From: Basidiobolus ranarum
Lineage: Eukaryota > Basidiobolomycota > Basidiobolomycetes > Basidiobolales
Assembly (NCBI GenBank): GCA_040143965.1
Contig: JASJQH010000020.1
Location: forward strand, 1-48,262
Reading direction: 5' to 3'
DNA length: 48,262 nucleotides
Within the stretch, counting starts at the first letter, position 1; each line of letters opens with the position of its first letter. The position numbers and the translations under genes were made by a program. This document shows positions 46,760 to 48,262 of the stretch, in pieces. The notes under the pieces are model-generated. The model was not told the DNA's origin. It searched no databases and saw nothing but the letters and a program-made list of their open reading frames with translations.

Positions 46760-47460
46760 TAGCACATATGAGTAGCAATTATAATAGATGTAATTTGATT
46801 AGATGAGATACCCATATACCACATAACTAAATTAAACTATTATTGGTTTATTTCAAATCATTGTATTTGACTTGGGTTACTTGCTAGCTATCTAGATAAA
46901 TAATTGGGGATTTTTTCATGTTTGCCTCCATATCCGAAGTTCATTCTCTGCTTACTTCATTTATAACCTTGGCCAATACTGAGCTATATATCCTGCTGAG
47001 TTACAGGCAGAAAACATAATCAATCAATTGAGCTAAAGAACTTGGTTGGCTCCTCCTTGTTCCATTGAAATAGAGTAGGCATCTAGCCTAAAATCTTTGA
47101 AATGTGTCAGACAGTATGCAGTCCTTTAGAGCGCAAATACAATGAGATTCACAGCAGTCACATACATATTCTTCAAATAAGCAATAAATTAAATCATTTC
47201 AGTGAGTTATATATATAGCACTATATATATATTTGCCTGTGGATAGTGCCCAGAAGTTGTAGCTTATTTAGCTCTAAATACAATAAAATGCAAGGAACAT
47301 AAATATGCTTTGTGTTTCACCATAGTTATATGTCAACCTTAAGGAAGAATTTAGATCTCTAAATGGCATGAAATTTCAAATGTTGTGGATATTGAATGCA
47401 CTGAGCAATGAGAAGCCACCTAGGATGTCCACATACTGATGTGTATGAACAAGAGTGTGT
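46760..47460. other. Intergenic between CAP gene and LTR copy
   Basis: About 700 AT-rich bases. I found no accepted gene. A TATATATA tract lies near 47210-47232. Part of it may be very old transposon sequence, but I cannot show this. Confidence 0.4.
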
Positions 47461-47792
47461 TGTAATTGGAATTGCCTAAACACCTATATAGTCATACATA
47501 GCTTAGTAGTTATCTTATGACTCACAAAGGTATTATCCATTATTCTCATAAGGAATTTACTTAGAATATTGTCACCAACTTTGAAGTTCTCAGATAAATA
47601 GATTTTTCAAAGAAGCTCCAAGCTTTGCACACATATTCCTGGGACCTTCCTTAACACATTCTACATGTTAGTTTGTTTACATCTTGACAAAACTATAAAT
47701 GTCAACTGAATACTCAATAAATCAATAAGTGAAAACCACCAATTCCTCTAATTCTCCAAACCACTTCCAACAGGCTCCCAAATACTTCAACA
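47461..47792 (-). mobile_element. LTR copy, Ty1/copia-like
   Basis: This 332-base sequence matches the copy at 44344-44646. On the minus strand it begins TGTTGAAGTATTTGGGAGCC and ends CA. It directly abuts a decayed copia integrase-region fragment to its right. No clear target-site duplication is seen. Confidence 0.7.
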
Positions 47793-48225
47793 CAATATAC
47801 CAGAAATATCTATTTCTTACTTTTTAAATCAAATTTGCATCAAATTTTGGTCATAATTCAGACATATGCAGTACATTGCCATACTTTCCATTGCTCTACA
47901 TTAATTTTAGCTTCAAACCAAGCTTGATACCATGCATATTTAGGTAAAATCAATTATAACTCCAATTCTTTGGATATACAGATGCAACAACAAATTTTGC
48001 TCAAAAAATATGGATACATCTTGGACATTTATGATATATTTATCTCTATTGGCCACTCTATCTTGTTGAGATGAGTAGAGAGCAGTAGTTTCTTGATTAG
48101 TCCCACTTATTTGGAAAAGTAAATAAGTAGTGTTGAACTGTATTCCCCACCATTATCAGTACATATTTTTATAATCATAGTTCCAGATGCAGTCTCAACA
48201 AGTGTTATAAAACTTCTGAAAATAG
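47793..48225 (-). mobile_element. Decayed Ty1/copia retrotransposon fragment (integrase region)
   Basis: On the minus strand short stretches resemble the copia integrase catalytic core (TDNGGEY) and the downstream part of the same domain (YQAWFEAK, and a WxCTAYV-like end). The order fits one old pol fragment. It is broken, with several disruptions, and is flanked by LTR copies of opposite orientation, which suggests nested insertions. It is treated as a fossil. Confidence 0.65.
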
Positions 48226-48262
48226 TGTTATAGTATTTGGGAGCCTGTTAGAAGTGGTTTGG
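48226..48262 (+). mobile_element. Start of a third LTR copy, cut by the window end
   Basis: TGTTATAGTATTTGGGAGCC and the following bases match the first 37 bases of the LTR, here in plus orientation. With the copy at 47461-47792 it forms an inverted repeat (GTATTTGGGAGCC against GGCTCCCAAATAC). Confidence 0.7.

Overview
This window looks like nuclear DNA of a fungus. It carries a full-length 1,3-beta-glucan synthase plus part of a second copy. The protein genes have many short introns (about 34-80 bases) with GT..AG borders, intergenic DNA is AT-rich, and there are Ty1/copia-type LTR remains. Retention of animal-like genes that many yeasts have lost (ARMC7, EIPR1/TSSC1, a PHF14-like PHD protein, THOC5, DHX33-type helicase), together with orphan secreted and seven-helix genes, suggests an early-diverging filamentous lineage (Zoopagomycota/Mucoromycota-like). 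That placement is inference; I cannot name the species.

Left block (1-9098): the 3' end of one FKS glucan synthase gene (+) faces a complete FKS gene (-) tail to tail, with a Myb/trihelix DNA-binding protein gene between them. Next comes about 1.7 kb without a clear gene.

Middle block (10.8-42.8 kb), mostly housekeeping genes: DHR2/DHX33 DEAH helicase (-) divergent from eIF2B epsilon (+); GT4 glycosyltransferase (-); ELO fatty acid elongase (-); Methyltransf_16 methyltransferase (-); a small secreted Cys-rich orphan (+); ISA1 iron-sulphur assembly protein (+) convergent with ARMC7 (-), which is divergent from EIPR1 (+); USP8/Doa4-type ubiquitin protease (+) convergent with THOC5 (-); a PHD/ePHD protein with a Rua1-type C-terminal domain (-) divergent from MCM3 (+); and an orphan seven-helix membrane protein (+).

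Right block (42.8-48.3 kb), an accessory region: a perfect 52-bp tandem duplication, two LTR copies (44344-44646 and 47461-47792) and the edge of a third at the window end, a decayed copia integrase-region fragment, a decayed Cys-rich secreted-protein gene, and one intact small secreted CAP-domain gene.

I rebuilt spliced models by hand. Exon phases were checked to be consistent for every multi-exon gene, but no transcript evidence was available. I see no CRISPR array, rRNA or convincing tRNA. The most unusual items are the PHF14-like/Rua1 domain fusion, the echinocandin hot-spot residues of the glucan synthase, the cysteine-free bacterial-style CAP protein, and the restriction of clear TATA boxes to the three secreted or membrane orphan genes.
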